Of a DNA stretch of 64,000 nt, positions 50,996-60,809 are shown piece by piece. Under the pieces are notes generated by a model. It was not told the DNA's origin and did no database searches. It saw only the letters and a program-made list of their open reading frames with translations. Origin of the DNA: Rufibacter roseolus (GTDB lineage: Bacteria; Bacteroidota; Bacteroidia; Cytophagales; Hymenobacteraceae); contig NZ_JAFMSU010000003.1 of NCBI RefSeq assembly GCF_017916365.1, forward strand, positions 1,240,001-1,304,000, written 5' to 3'. Made by a program: the position numbers and the translations under genes. Each line of letters begins with the position of its first letter. The first letter of the stretch is position 1.

Positions 50996-51021
50996 GTACC
51001 AGGAGCGGGAATCGAACCCGC
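50996..51021. other. attR of the integrated element
   Basis: The tRNA-Leu 3' end (T arm and acceptor strand), repeated at 44121-44146 except for five bases. Confidence 0.75.
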
Positions 51022-51080
51022 ACGACCTAATGGTCACAAGATTTTAAGTCTTGCGTGTCTACCAGTTCCACCATCCCGGC
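50997..51080 (-). tRNA. tRNA-Leu (anticodon TAA)
   Basis: 84 nt without an encoded CCA. Acceptor strands GCCGGGA and TCCTGGT pair with two G-T wobbles; the anticodon loop CTTAAAA gives TAA. A long variable arm (GACCATTAGGTC type) marks a class II tRNA. The T loop reads GGTTCGATTCC. The gene is intact at the right end of the element. Confidence 0.95.
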
Positions 51081-51120
51081 GACCTCATTTCCCAAGCAGG
51101 AAACGAAATAGGCAGATAAA

Positions 51121-51150
51121 GAAAAGACGTTACCGAGGTAACGTCTTTTA
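51121..51150 (-). terminator. Hairpin between tRNA-Gly and tRNA-Leu
   Basis: AAAAGACGTTACC / GGTAACGTCTTTT with a 3-4 nt loop, just after the tRNA-Gly 3' end. Confidence 0.8.
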
Positions 51151-51156
51151 ACTTTG

Positions 51157-51229
51157 AGCGAAAGACGGGGTTCGAACCCGCGACCTCGACCTTGGCAAGG
51201 TCGCGCTCTACCAACTGAGCTACTTTCGC
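51157..51229 (-). tRNA. tRNA-Gly (anticodon GCC)
   Basis: 73 nt without an encoded CCA. Acceptor strands GCGAAAG and CTTTCGC pair perfectly; the anticodon loop TTGCCAA gives GCC; D loop AGTTGGTAGAGC and T arm GGTTCGAACCC are canonical. Confidence 0.96.
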
Positions 51230-51374
51230 GTTTTCTAATTCGCTGTTTGAATTAGTGATACAAAGGTAAGCACAAAAATCACGAAGTCAAGCCCTGACCC
51301 AAAAAAAATCTTTACAAATAGCCAATCCTACTGAAAATCAGGGAGAAAAATTTTACACTTTTTATTGCCCTATA

Positions 51375-51415
51375 CCTGTTTTAAGGCTGTTTTCCGGAAA
51401 ACGGGCCTGAAACAG
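51375..51415. repeat. Dispersed intergenic palindrome
   Basis: CCTGTTTTAAGGCTG-TTTTCCGGAAAA-CGGGCCTGAAACAG, near-complete symmetry. Confidence 0.75.
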
Positions 51416-51646
51416 ACCGGCATTTTCCGGGAGTGCAGCAGGAGAGTGCGCAAAAAACTGCTTCAATGATAAAAATCTGTCGTTCCGGCCCTGCTAAAGG
51501 ACTCTTTTTAGCCCTTCTTTTGGCTACATCAGGGGTTAAGCTGCTTCTGAGTTGATAAAAATTATTGCTTTTAACCTTCCACATCCGTAAGCCAAAGTCC
51601 CCTAGCTGCAAATGGTGGACCCAAGGCAAAGCCATGAAGCACAAAT

Positions 51647-51688
51647 GCCGTTTCGAGACTGTTTTGCTTAAAACAGCCCCGAAACGGC
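51647..51688. repeat. Dispersed intergenic palindrome behind mutS
   Basis: GCCGTTTCGAGACTG-TTTTGCTTAAAA-CAGCCCCGAAACGGC, 47 bp beyond the mutS stop codon; two mismatches between arms. Confidence 0.75.
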
Positions 51689-51735
51689 TTTCTCATCCCG
51701 AACTCAGGACTCAGGACTATTGACTCAGAACTCCT

Positions 51736-54375
51736 TTAGACCTTCTCCCTTTTGCCATCCACCAGCATCTTCAGCTCATTTAGTTTCAAAAGCGCTTCTA
51801 CCGGGGTGATGGTGTTGATGTCCAGCTTCTCGAAGACCTCCTTGATGCGCACCAGCTGCGGATCGTTGAGCTCAAACATGCTGAGCTGGTAAGGCTGCTT
51901 GGGCAGGCTTTTAAGGGTTTCCTGCGGGTCCTGGTGTGGGTGCGCGATTTTCTCCTGCTCCAGGTGGTGCATGATCTCGTTGGCCCGGATCACGACGCTG
52001 TTGGGCATGCCCGCCATCTGCGCCACCTGTATCCCGAAACTATGGGCGCTGCCGCCTTCCACTAGTTTGCGCATGAACAGGATCTTGCCGTTGCTCTCTT
52101 TCACGCTCACGTTGAAGTTGCGCACCCGCGGGAAATCCTCCGTAAGCTGGTTCAATTCATGGTAATGGGTTGCGAACAAGGTTTTGGCGCGACCTTTGGG
52201 CGCGTTGTGCAGGTGTTCCACAATGGCCCAGGCGATGGAAATGCCGTCATAAGTGCTGGTACCGCGTCCGATCTCGTCCATAAGCACCAGGCTGCGATCC
52301 GAGAGGTTGTTCAGGATGCTGGCCGTCTCGGTCATCTCCACCATGAACGTACTCTCGCCCCGGCTCAGGTTGTCTGAGGCGCCTACGCGGGTGAATATCT
52401 TGTCAATAACCCCAATCTGCGCAGCCTCAGCGGGCACAAACGATCCTATCTGCGCCATGAGCACAATCAAAGCCGTCTGCCGCAACAAGGCGCTTTTACC
52501 GGCCATGTTTGGTCCCGTGATAATGATCACCTGCTGGTCCTCGTTGTCCAGCCGGATATCATTAGGCACATAACGCTCCCCTAAAGGCAGTTGCTTTTCA
52601 ATTACCGGGTGACGGCCCTGCGTGATGTTGAGCACGGTGCTGTCGTTGACCTCGGGCTTCACGTAGTTGTTCTGGGTAGCCAGTTGCGCAAAGTTGGCCA
52701 GGCAGTCCAGCATACCCAAGGCTTTGGCATTCTGTTGAATCTGGGGCACAAACTCGGCGGCGCTCAGCACCAACTCATTGAAAATTCGCTGTTCAATTAC
52801 GTACAGGCGGTCCTCGGCATGCAGGATTTTCTCCTCGTAGGTTTTCAGCTCCTCGGTGATGTAGCGCTCGGCGTTCACCAGCGTCTGTTTCCGCATCCAG
52901 GAACTGGGCACCTTGTCTTTGTGCGCGTGCGTCACCTCTAGGTAATAACCGAACACTTTGTTGAAGGCGATCTTCAGCGAAGAGATACCGGTATTCTGGA
53001 TTTCGCGCTGCTGGATTTGCAAGAGGTAATCTTTCCCCGAGAAGGCGATGGCCCGCAGTTCGTCCAGCTCCGCATCAATGCCGGTCTGCACCATGTTGCC
53101 CTGGTTCGTGAGCATGGGCGCATCCGGCTTCAGGGTTTTCTGAATTTCATCCCGGATAGACTCACAGGGCAAGAGTTGGTCTGACAGTTTTTGTAATGCC
53201 GGTACACCGCTCACCGCCAGCAGTTCTTTGATGGGCAGCGTGGCCTCCAGCGCTCTTGCCAGTTGCAGCAGCTCGCGTGGGTTTACCCGGCGCACGGCCA
53301 CTTTGGAGATGAGGCGCTCCAGGTCATTGATCTGCTTCAGGTAATGATGGATATCCTGTAACAAATCCGGACGGGCCTGCAGGGCTTCCACCGTGTCTAA
53401 GCGGCGGCGGATCTGGGCGGCGTCTTTCAACGGCAACACCAGCCACTTGCGCAGCAGACGTCCGCCCATGGGCGTAATGGTGTGGTCCAGCACGTCAATC
53501 AGGGGCACGCCCTCGGGGTGCTGCGGGTAGATCAGCTCCAGGTTACGTACTGTGAAACGGTCCAGCCACACGTATTTGTCTTCCTCCAATCGGCCCAGGG
53601 TCGTGATGTGGCGCAGGTCGTGGTGCTGGGTCTCAGCGAGGTAATGAAGGATGGCGCCGGCGGCGGTGATGCCCTCGGTCAGGTTCTCCACCCCGAACCC
53701 TTTCAGGGAGGCGGTATTGAACTGCTTGGTGAGCGCCTCCAGCGCGAAATCATAGCTGTACACCCACTCATCCAAAGCATAATGGCAGAGATCAGATCCG
53801 AAGGTCTGGAAAAACGTCTCCTTTTTGCCTTTGCAGAAGAGCACCTCGGCGGGGCTGAAATTCTGGAGCAACTTGGCGGCGTACCCAACATCGCCCTGGG
53901 CCAGGAGGAACTCGCCGGTGGAGGCGTCCAGCAGGGCGATGCCCACCAAAGTCCCCTTCCCGAAGTGCAGTGAGGCCAGGTAGTTGTTGCGTTTCTGCTC
54001 CAGCACCTGGTCGTTGAAAGACACGCCGGGGGTCACCAGCTCGGTCACGCCGCGCTTCACAATGCCCTTCACGGTTTTGGGGTCTTCCAGCTGGTCACAG
54101 ATAGCCACGCGCTCCCCGGCCCGCACCAGTTTGGGCAGGTAGGTATCCAGCGAATGGTGCGGAAACCCGGCCAGCGCCGTCTCTGCGGCCGAGCCGTTGC
54201 CCCGCTTGGTGAGCATAATACCCAGGATCTTACTGGCCTTGATGGCATCCTCCCCGAAGGTCTCATAGAAGTCCCCTACCCTGAAGAGCAGCAGCGCCCC
54301 CGGGTATTTCGCCTTGATGGCGTTGTATTGTTTCATCAGCGGCGTGGCGCTGAACTCTGCGGTTGTCTTAGCCAA
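51736..54375 (-). CDS. mutS: DNA mismatch repair protein MutS
   Basis: 879 residues, within the usual range. N-terminal mismatch-recognition domain with the Phe-x-Glu wedge ([12 protein letters not shown]), connector, lever and clamp domains, and the C-terminal ATPase. Walker A GPNMAGKS at 621-628, Walker [14 protein letters not shown], and the composite-site signature [14 protein letters not shown] are intact. It recognises base mismatches and small loops after replication and recruits MutL. The Phe-x-Glu motif separates it from MutS2. Monocistronic; palindrome copies lie on both sides. Confidence 0.98.
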   Translation of the reverse strand: MAKTTAEFSATPLMKQYNAIKAKYPGALLLFRVGDFYETFGEDAIKASKILGIMLTKRGNGSAAETALAGFPHHSLDTYLPKLVRAGERVAICDQLEDPKTVKGIVKRGVTELVTPGVSFNDQVLEQKRNNYLASLHFGKGTLVGIALLDASTGEFLLAQGDVGYAAKLLQNFSPAEVLFCKGKKETFFQTFGSDLCHYALDEWVYSYDFALEALTKQFNTASLKGFGVENLTEGITAAGAILHYLAETQHHDLRHITTLGRLEEDKYVWLDRFTVRNLELIYPQHPEGVPLIDVLDHTITPMGGRLLRKWLVLPLKDAAQIRRRLDTVEALQARPDLLQDIHHYLKQINDLERLISKVAVRRVNPRELLQLARALEATLPIKELLAVSGVPALQKLSDQLLPCESIRDEIQKTLKPDAPMLTNQGNMVQTGIDAELDELRAIAFSGKDYLLQIQQREIQNTGISSLKIAFNKVFGYYLEVTHAHKDKVPSSWMRKQTLVNAERYITEELKTYEEKILHAEDRLYVIEQRIFNELVLSAAEFVPQIQQNAKALGMLDCLANFAQLATQNNYVKPEVNDSTVLNITQGRHPVIEKQLPLGERYVPNDIRLDNEDQQVIIITGPNMAGKSALLRQTALIVLMAQIGSFVPAEAAQIGVIDKIFTRVGASDNLSRGESTFMVEMTETASILNNLSDRSLVLMDEIGRGTSTYDGISIAWAIVEHLHNAPKGRAKTLFATHYHELNQLTEDFPRVRNFNVSVKESNGKILFMRKLVEGGSAHSFGIQVAQMAGMPNSVVIRANEIMHHLEQEKIAHPHQDPQETLKSLPKQPYQLSMFELNDPQLVRIKEVFEKLDINTITPVEALLKLNELKMLVDGKREKV

Positions 54376-54455
54376 AGCGGTATAATGTGCTAATTATGTA
54401 ATGTGCTGATGTGCTAATTCTAGATTAGCCTCCACAACCTTCTGTTGTTTGGCGG

Positions 54456-54499
54456 CCTTGTTTCAGGCCTGATTTTTTTAATAACAACCCTAAAACAGG
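54456..54499. repeat. Dispersed intergenic palindrome
   Basis: CCTTGTTTCAGGCCTGATTTTTTTAATAACAACCCTAAAACAGG, one of two copies in the divergent gap between mutS and the methyltransferase. Confidence 0.6.
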
Positions 54500-54531
54500 G
54501 TCCTCTTCTCTTTGAGCCTTTCTCCAGAGCA

Positions 54532-54571
54532 CAGGTTTTCAGCCCGATTTTCCTGACACGGGGCAAAAACG
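54532..54571. repeat. Degenerate palindrome copy
   Basis: CAGGTTTTCAGCCCGATTTTCCTGACACGGGGCAAAAACG, 66 bp before the methyltransferase start. Confidence 0.5.
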
Positions 54572-54637
54572 TTCCTATGCCCACAATGTGTTACCTTTGC
54601 AGGACATTCCGGCCCACGGCCGATTACCTTTTCAACT

Positions 54638-55183
54638 ATGCGTAAACTAAGCATGGAAGATCTCCAGCGCGATTCGGTGGAGGACTTCAAAAATAAGCAA
54701 AAAAATCCGTTGGTGTTGGTTCTGGACAACGTGCGCAGCCTGCATAACGTGGGCTCGGCTTTCCGGACCGCCGATGCCTTTGCGGTGGAGAAGATTTATC
54801 TGTGCGGCATTACGGGCACGCCGCCCAACAAAGAAATCCACAAAACTGCGCTGGGGGCCACAGAATCGGTGGAATGGATACATGTACCCTCTACCCTGGA
54901 GGCGGTGGAAGGCCTGAAAAGCAGCGGTTACCAGGTGTGGGCCGTGGAACAGGCCGAGGGGAGCACCTCGCTGGCAGATTTCCGGCCGTGGGCCGAGGGC
55001 AAATACGCGTTTGTTTTCGGGAACGAGGTGTTTGGCGTAGAGGAAGAGGTGATCAGAGCCGCAGATGGCGTGCTGGAGATTCCGCAGTTCGGCACGAAGC
55101 ACTCTTTGAATATTTCCGTGACCGTAGGTGTAGTTGTATGGGATGTCTTGAGCAAGACCTTGGCCCAGAAACCGCAGTCTTAA
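54638..55183 (+). CDS. TrmH/SpoU family RNA methyltransferase
   Basis: 181 residues; SPOUT fold with the deep knot. Motif 1 is LDNVRSLHNVGSAFRTADAF, motif 2 YAFVFGNEVFGV, motif 3 IPQFGTKHSLNISVTVGVVVWD. It lacks the N-terminal substrate-binding domain of larger members, as in TrmL/TrmH-like small proteins. It would 2'-O-methylate a ribose in tRNA or rRNA with S-adenosylmethionine. The exact target cannot be read from sequence. Divergent from mutS, with its own terminator. Confidence 0.92.
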   Translation: MRKLSMEDLQRDSVEDFKNKQKNPLVLVLDNVRSLHNVGSAFRTADAFAVEKIYLCGITGTPPNKEIHKTALGATESVEWIHVPSTLEAVEGLKSSGYQVWAVEQAEGSTSLADFRPWAEGKYAFVFGNEVFGVEEEVIRAADGVLEIPQFGTKHSLNISVTVGVVVWDVLSKTLAQKPQS

Positions 55184-55217
55184 GGGAGAATCTCAGGGTA
55201 AACCTTACCCCTACTTA

Positions 55218-55265
55218 CATAAAAAGAGAGGCCTGCTCCGGGGGAGCAGGCCTCTCTTTTTATGA
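55218..55265. terminator. Bidirectional terminator after the methyltransferase
   Basis: CATAAAAAGAGAGGCCTGCTCC / GGAGCAGGCCTCTCTTTTTATG, 22-bp arms and a GGG-centred loop; it lies between convergent genes. Confidence 0.92.
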
Positions 55266-55277
55266 TCTGGCTGACAG

Positions 55278-55670
55278 CTAGTTCTTGCCGGCTTTGCTTA
55301 CTTCTTTCACCATAGACAGGAAATTGCCTTCTGGCTTGGCTTTGAATTCTGTGTAAGCTTCTACCTGGCGGCTGTTGAGCAGTTTGAACAATTCGGTTTC
55401 AAAAGTGGTCTCAATTTCTTTCAGGCGGGCATCGCGCATGTCGGCATCGTTGCTGTACATTTTGGCAACCTCAGCGGCTTTCACCAGGCGCTGCTGGTTC
55501 AGAACTCTCAGATGCAGGTATTCACTCTCGTTCAGACCTATGGATTGCACCATCAGGCGAGTCACCGAGTTGCAGGTTTTCTCTACGGCTGGGTTAGCAG
55601 GGCCAGTCTGGGCCACGGCGTTCATCACCAACACGAATAAAAAGCAAAAAGTAAGTAAAGCGTTTTTCAT
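55278..55670 (-). CDS. Small secreted helical protein
   Basis: 130 residues. Signal peptide ALLTFCFLFVLVMNAVAQ, mature part of about 110 residues that is almost wholly helical (NESEYLHLRVLNQQRLVKAAEVAKMY, RDARLKEIETTFETELFKLLNSRQVEAYTEF). The pattern recalls Spy/CpxP-like periplasmic proteins with a LNxxQ turn, but the LTxxQ motif itself is not clear. One Cys. Function unknown; probably periplasmic. Monocistronic. Confidence 0.78.
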   Translation of the reverse strand: MKNALLTFCFLFVLVMNAVAQTGPANPAVEKTCNSVTRLMVQSIGLNESEYLHLRVLNQQRLVKAAEVAKMYSNDADMRDARLKEIETTFETELFKLLNSRQVEAYTEFKAKPEGNFLSMVKEVSKAGKN

Positions 55671-55783
55671 AATTGTAAGTTTTTTGTTTGATTGTTGTTT
55701 TACGATATGGTAGAAAGCAGCACCCTCAAAGGTGTCAGGTAAGGATTCTGGTAAGTAAAGTGCCTTTAAACAGCCGCTAAAGG

Positions 55784-56401
55784 TCAGCGCTTGGCGGTAC
55801 GCCGCTGCAATTTGCTTTTTGCCACCTGCAGCGCATAGGTAGCCTCCTGGTGGTCTGGATAATGCGTCAGAAAAAGCGTCAAATCCGTGACAGAGTCCTC
55901 TAACTGGTTAAGCTCCAACTTCACAATTCCACGGTTGCACAGCGCCTTTGAGTGCTGGGGGGCAACCGCCACTACTTCATCCAAGTCCCTGATTGCTCCA
56001 AAGAAATCATCCAGGTAATACTTGCCTACCGCCCGGCCGTACAAAGCATCGGTAGAGTTTCCATTCATCAGAATGGCGTCAAAGTCTCGCAAGGCCTCTT
56101 TGTAGGCACCTATCTCCAGATAAGCGTTTCCCCGGCCCAGCAGATATGTCTGGTTATCTACTTCAGACAGTGTAAGAGCGAAGGTGTAATCTTTGATAGC
56201 CCCGTAAACATCCCTGGCCTCCATGCGAGCCGCAGCTCGCTCGCCATAGGCCTGGACATTGCCCGGTTGCTGCTTAATAAGCTGCGTAAGCTCTTTGATT
56301 CTAGCTCCAGCCCCGGAAGAAAGCTGAAGATTAAAGGCAGAAGTCTGCAAAGAAGCCATTACCAGAACCAACATGCTCACCACAACCTTTATCCGTTGCA
56401 T
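55784..56401 (-). CDS. Secreted TPR-repeat protein
   Basis: 205 residues with a signal peptide (VVVSMLVLVMASLQTSAF). At least four tetratricopeptide repeats follow (about 35-195): NVQAYGERAAARMEARDVYGAIKDY, TYLLGRGNAYLEIGAYKEALRDFD, ALYGRAVGKYYLDDFFGAIRDLDE, and HSKALCNRGIVKLELNQLEDSVTDL. It offers a protein-binding scaffold in the periplasm or at the outer membrane. The partner is unknown. Confidence 0.85.
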   Translation of the reverse strand: MQRIKVVVSMLVLVMASLQTSAFNLQLSSGAGARIKELTQLIKQQPGNVQAYGERAAARMEARDVYGAIKDYTFALTLSEVDNQTYLLGRGNAYLEIGAYKEALRDFDAILMNGNSTDALYGRAVGKYYLDDFFGAIRDLDEVVAVAPQHSKALCNRGIVKLELNQLEDSVTDLTLFLTHYPDHQEATYALQVAKSKLQRRTAKR

Positions 56402-57171
56402 CTTTCCCCTTAAACCTTAAATGAAACCGTAATTTTAACCTGATTTCCCGGTAAGGCTGACAGCTATTTCACTGGATTAAAATACTACAATTCCTTACTA
56501 GAATGAGACAAATATAGGGGATCAATTATACGCAAAGCAAGAGTTTATATGAAAAAATATATAAAAAAAGGAACTTTTTTACAAAAACAGCCTCTAAACG
56601 ATTTAAATGAGGTTTTTGAAGGAAAACTTTTTGTGAAAAATTTTCGATTTCGTACCAGAACTACCCTATACAGCAGTAAAAAAGGCTAAAATCGCAGCGG
56701 GAAAATCATATCATTTTTAAGTGCTTATGATTAAACCTTTAAAACTTATGTTTTTCCAATCAAAATCAATTTAAACTTAAGCCAAAAACCTTTGACTCAA
56801 ACTTTTAACAATACCAATATTTATTTTCATCACACTGAATAGCAGCATCTTAAACAAACAGTTTCATTCCGAACCATTCAAACCTCACCTTCCCAAAAAA
56901 TTGGATAAATCCAGAAACAATCTAGCTAAAATCGTCTACAGCACTTTACAGCAAGAAGCACCAGTAAACAACCATGAATTTGAGCTAGAAAAGCTCCACT
57001 CTTACCCCCTCCAGAGAGGAAGTTTTCTTTCACATGCTAGCCTTCTGCTTTACCAGTATTGCAATTACCTAGTGGCTTGACACTGCTACCGTCAGTTGTT
57101 TAGAGCCCCAAAAACGGAAAGGCCCGACTAAACAGCCGGGCCTTTCCAAAAGCATCGTGAAGATTAAGTGG
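56402..57171. other. AT-rich gap upstream of the TPR gene
   Basis: 770 bp, the longest gap in the window. No gene of coding character. Half copies of the dispersed palindrome lie at 56581-56600 (ACAAAAACAGCCTCTAAACG) and 57094-57117; the terminator of the next gene is at 57117-57147. Confidence 0.5.
57108..57147 (-). terminator. Terminator of the ABC/M1 gene
   Basis: GGAAAGGCCCG / CGGGCCTTTCC around a 9-10 nt loop, followed on the minus strand by GTTTTTGG, 25 bp beyond the stop. Confidence 0.88.
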
Positions 57172-60100
57172 TTATGATTTCACCGTCACCTCTTTGGTGT
57201 TGTCATTGGGGTTGCGGTCAATGAGCTTGTTCAGGGGATCCACACCGGCGCGCTCTGGTTTCTCCTTCACGATAACCTCAATCTTGTTCTGGCCGGCCTT
57301 GATGCGCTGCTTCTGCAGGTACAGCGGAAAATCCTGCCAGATGCCGGCAATCTTCTTGCGGGTGATCACCGCCACATCCACGTAGTCATTCAGTGGGGCG
57401 GGGCTTTCGTTCCCCAGGCTATCGGCGCGGAATTTCTTGGCGTCCACAGTGAGCGAAACTTTATAAGAACCGTCTTTCTGCTTCACCGCAGAGGCCTCGG
57501 TGGCTTTGTTTTCGTAGAGGGTAATGTTCTCAAACATATCGTCTACCAGGTATTGCAAAGAATCTGGCGTGGCTTTGCGGATGTAGCTCAAAAACTCCAC
57601 TGAGTTGGTATACGGCGCCTGCTGGAACGCTACTTTCTGCACGTACTCCTTCAGGGCCGCGTTCAGTTTGTCTTCGCCGATGTAATCCGCCAGGGCGTAC
57701 ATTACCACCGATCCTTTGCGGTAATGGATGTACTGCTGGTTTTCCACCAACGCCAGCGGCAGTTCTTTCTTCCGCTCGCCGGCCCGACCCAGCAGGTAAT
57801 TGTTCATCTCGTACTTCAGGAACTTCTTCATCCGCTCGGGGCCGTATTCCTTTTTCATGACCATTAAGGCGGAGTACTGGCTCATGGTCTCGGACATGAG
57901 CGTGGAGCCCTGCACATCGCCCCCGATGACCTGATGCGCCCACCACTGGTGCGCCACCTCGTGGGCGGTCACGTAGAACGGATAGTCAATGTCCTCGGGG
58001 TCTTTGTCATCCACATCGGCAATGAACCCAATGGACTCCGAGAACGGGATGGTGTTGGGGAACGCCTGCGCAAAGGCGCTGTAGCCCGGAAATTCCAAAA
58101 TGCGGACCTGCCGGTGCTGGTACGGGCTGAAATTGGCGGTGTAGTAATCCAGCGATTTCTTCACGCCCTTGATCATGCGGTCCAGGTTGTACTCGTGGCC
58201 TTTCTGGTAATAGACCTCAATGGCCACGTCGTTCCACTTGTCTTTCTTCACCTCGTAGTCAGCGGAAAGGAAGGAGTAGAAGTTCAGGATAGGCGAATCC
58301 ATCTTATAGTGGAAGTAGCGGCGGCCATTTTTGGTCCACTCCTTCTGCAGGTAACCGGGCGCCAGGGCAATCTGATCGGGCACGGTGCTTACCACGGTTT
58401 CAAAATTGATCCAGTCGGCGTCGTTGCTGATGTAGGTGTTCTGGCGGGCTTTCAGGTCATTGACCTTAGCCATGCGCTCCTTCGGCTTCAGGCCGTTTTC
58501 CTTGCGGGTATCATCATCGGCTAACTCCAACGCCTCCTGGTACCCGATGTGCGGCAGCAGCTGGCTGTTGATGAAAGTACCGTTGTACACGATGCCAGTG
58601 TTGTAGCTGCGCTGCTTGAAGCCTTTGGTCTGGTAGAGCAAATCCATGTTCAGCTTCACGGAGTCGCCGGGCGCCAGCGGCTGGGCCAACCGGAAAATGT
58701 GGTAGCCCATGGTCTTATCGAACAGCACCGTTTTGGCCGGACGGGCGAATTCCAGCTGTTTGATCACGGCGTTATCATCCAGCATAATATGCACCGAGTC
58801 AATGGCTACGTTGGTCTTGTTTTTGAGCCAGTAATAGCCTTTGAAGTGGAATTCGCGCTCCTTGGGGTACAGGTCGGTCTCCAGGTACACATCTACCACG
58901 CGGGGCTGCTGCAGGTGCTGGTATTTCTTGTACGTTTTCTCAAAAGTAGCCTGTAAACGCTCGTTGTCGTCTGCGTCGCGGTACTCGTTCAGGACGTTGG
59001 TATTGTAGAAGATGAAGCCGCCGCAAATGATGAACACCGTGGCCGCCCCACCCAAAACCACAAGCGTGGATCTGTTCAGTTGCAGCGCCGCCAGCTTGAA
59101 GCGCCCTTTGAGGCGGGCCTCAGTGCCGCGCACCCACAGCAGGTTAGACACCAGCGCCAGGATAATGGCAAACGCGCCCCAGTACACCTTGAACAGCAAA
59201 AACGGCCCCACAAAATGCCCGTAGCCGTTCATGGCCGAGTACGGAGCACCCGGATCTGAGCTATAGGAGTACAGCAGGTGCTCAAAGCCCAGCTGCCCCT
59301 TGAAGATGTTGGCCAGGTAATACACTACCATGATGAAGTGCCCCAGGTACTTGTTGTTCACCAGCACCTGCACCAGCATGGCCAGCGCGCACATCAAAAG
59401 GTAATCCACCAACTGCAGCCCGAACAAGGCTTTCACGTACAGCCCCAGCTCAAAGTTGAAATAGCCCTTCGCTGCCTGAATGATAATGCCACATACCAGC
59501 ACCACCGCCATCAAAACCACCTGAATACCCATCAGCGCCACTAGTTTGGACGTGAACGGCACCCAGTTGGGAATAGGCAAGGCATCATACAATTGGTTCA
59601 TGCGGGCATCGCGCTCGCGCCACACCAATTCACCGGAGTAAAATGTGATGATGATGAGCATGAACAGCGCAAACGTACCACCCAGAATCGCGACCACCTC
59701 CGAGGTCACCGGATACGTGTTGGTATCATAGATCTTCCCGATCTGCGAAGCGGTAGACAGCAGGAAAATAATTCCCGCCACCACAATGGCAATGAAATAG
59801 ACGCTGCGCACAATGCCCTTGAACTCCAGCTTGGTCAGCTTCCAGAACTGCCCGAAACTGCGCCCGAATGAGAACTCCTGGCTTACCTTGGGCAAAGAAA
59901 TCCGCTGCGCGGTGGCGATGATGCCCGGCGCTTCCTCCCGACGGAGTTTTCGCACCTTACCCTCCGAGGCGAAGAAAGAGAAGCTGAACCGCCAGAAACA
60001 GATAATCAGCAGCAAAACGGCAAGCCCGTCCCACAGCAAACGATTCCAAAGAATTTGCTGGCTCAAGGGCAGCACCAGCGTGTTCTGTTCAGCGGCCGTC

Positions 60101-60801
60101 CAGTAGCGGGTGGTCTGGTACACCGCCGAGGCCCCGAACGGGTCCACCAGGTTCGCGAGCAAGTCATTGTCCAGGTCATTGGTGAGGGCACTGGAAACGC
60201 CGTACAGCACCAGCACCAGCACGCTCCCAATGTACACCGCCAGCATGTTGCGGGTCAGCGTGCCCAGGGTGAAGAAGATGGCGCCCGTAAGCAGCAAATT
60301 AGGGATCACGATGAGCAGGAAAGGCTGCACGTAGGACATGACGTTGAACGGCCCGAACCTGGTCGCCTCCACCGAAGGGAACAGCGGGGCCACCGCCGAG
60401 GCGAAGATGTAACCGAACGCAATGCCGGAGAACACCAGCAGCGTCACCAGGAACGATCCCCAGAAACGCCCGCCCAGGTAGCTCCACTTGGAGATAGGCG
60501 TGGTGAAGAACAGCGAATGCGTTTTGTGCTCAAAATCACGGTACACGGGGTTACCCATCATGGCCGAGGTCACCAGCACGCCAAACCAGCTCAGGATGGT
60601 GATGACCCAGTTTATCTGGTAGGGCGAGTTGGCCTTCACTGAGACACTGCTGCCCCCGCCAATGATCACCGTGCCGCCAAAGACCCCGCTCACGCCAAAC
60701 ACGCACAGCAAAGCCATCAGGAAGAAGAGGAAGAAATAGATATAAGTAGCTGGCCGTTTCAGGCGGTACTTCAGCTCAAAGAGGAATATATTCAGGAACA
60801 T
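57172..60801 (-). CDS. ABC-2 permease fused to M1 metallopeptidase
   Basis: 1209 residues. The first half (about 1-590) has twelve or so membrane helices in two ABC-2 permease units (PVYRDFEHKTHSLFFTTPISKWSYLGGR; VWRERDARMNQLYDALPIPNW). The second half (about 620-1190) is an extracytoplasmic M1 aminopeptidase-like domain with His947-Glu948-x-x-His951 and a downstream Glu971 in STLMSETMSQY. The zinc site is complete, so it may cleave N-terminal residues or process an exported peptide. The gap between HEXXH and Glu is one residue longer than in classical M1 enzymes, as in other permease-linked members that I recall. It works with the ATPase encoded 48 bp upstream. The transported substrate is unknown. 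Confidence 0.9.
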   Translation of the reverse strand: MFLNIFLFELKYRLKRPATYIYFFLFFLMALLCVFGVSGVFGGTVIIGGGSSVSVKANSPYQINWVITILSWFGVLVTSAMMGNPVYRDFEHKTHSLFFTTPISKWSYLGGRFWGSFLVTLLVFSGIAFGYIFASAVAPLFPSVEATRFGPFNVMSYVQPFLLIVIPNLLLTGAIFFTLGTLTRNMLAVYIGSVLVLVLYGVSSALTNDLDNDLLANLVDPFGASAVYQTTRYWTAAEQNTLVLPLSQQILWNRLLWDGLAVLLLIICFWRFSFSFFASEGKVRKLRREEAPGIIATAQRISLPKVSQEFSFGRSFGQFWKLTKLEFKGIVRSVYFIAIVVAGIIFLLSTASQIGKIYDTNTYPVTSEVVAILGGTFALFMLIIITFYSGELVWRERDARMNQLYDALPIPNWVPFTSKLVALMGIQVVLMAVVLVCGIIIQAAKGYFNFELGLYVKALFGLQLVDYLLMCALAMLVQVLVNNKYLGHFIMVVYYLANIFKGQLGFEHLLYSYSSDPGAPYSAMNGYGHFVGPFLLFKVYWGAFAIILALVSNLLWVRGTEARLKGRFKLAALQLNRSTLVVLGGAATVFIICGGFIFYNTNVLNEYRDADDNERLQATFEKTYKKYQHLQQPRVVDVYLETDLYPKEREFHFKGYYWLKNKTNVAIDSVHIMLDDNAVIKQLEFARPAKTVLFDKTMGYHIFRLAQPLAPGDSVKLNMDLLYQTKGFKQRSYNTGIVYNGTFINSQLLPHIGYQEALELADDDTRKENGLKPKERMAKVNDLKARQNTYISNDADWINFETVVSTVPDQIALAPGYLQKEWTKNGRRYFHYKMDSPILNFYSFLSADYEVKKDKWNDVAIEVYYQKGHEYNLDRMIKGVKKSLDYYTANFSPYQHRQVRILEFPGYSAFAQAFPNTIPFSESIGFIADVDDKDPEDIDYPFYVTAHEVAHQWWAHQVIGGDVQGSTLMSETMSQYSALMVMKKEYGPERMKKFLKYEMNNYLLGRAGERKKELPLALVENQQYIHYRKGSVVMYALADYIGEDKLNAALKEYVQKVAFQQAPYTNSVEFLSYIRKATPDSLQYLVDDMFENITLYENKATEASAVKQKDGSYKVSLTVDAKKFRADSLGNESPAPLNDYVDVAVITRKKIAGIWQDFPLYLQKQRIKAGQNKIEVIVKEKPERAGVDPLNKLIDRNPNDNTKEVTVKS

Positions 60802-60809
60802 AGCTTCGT

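Larger units (their letters stand above)
44121..51021. mobile_element. Integrative element in tRNA-Leu(TAA)
   Basis: About 6.9 kb bounded by GTACCAGGAGCGGG(N5)AACCCGC at 44121-44146 and 50996-51021. The right copy is the 3' end of the intact tRNA-Leu gene. Contents in order: tyrosine integrase (frameshifted), unknown protein, excisionase-like HTH protein, unknown protein, replication protein, HNH/zinc protein, unknown protein and an acyltransferase on the minus strand. The DNA is more AT-rich than its surroundings and carries no copy of the dispersed palindrome. No relaxase, coupling protein or Zot-like ATPase was found. Confidence 0.85.
51230..51735. other. Intergenic region between tRNA-Gly and mutS
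   Basis: 506 bp. It holds two copies of the dispersed palindrome (51375-51415 and 51647-51688) and the tRNA promoter; no convincing gene. Confidence 0.5.

Noticed and set aside
44121-51021. Inovirus-like prophage because of the gene-II-like replication protein
   Set aside because: No Zot/gene I ATPase, no small coat proteins with a single membrane helix, and no receptor-binding protein were found.
51381-51644. 87-codon minus-strand frame downstream of tRNA-Gly
   Set aside because: It overlaps a palindrome copy at one end, has no family pattern, and contains composition unlike neighbouring genes.
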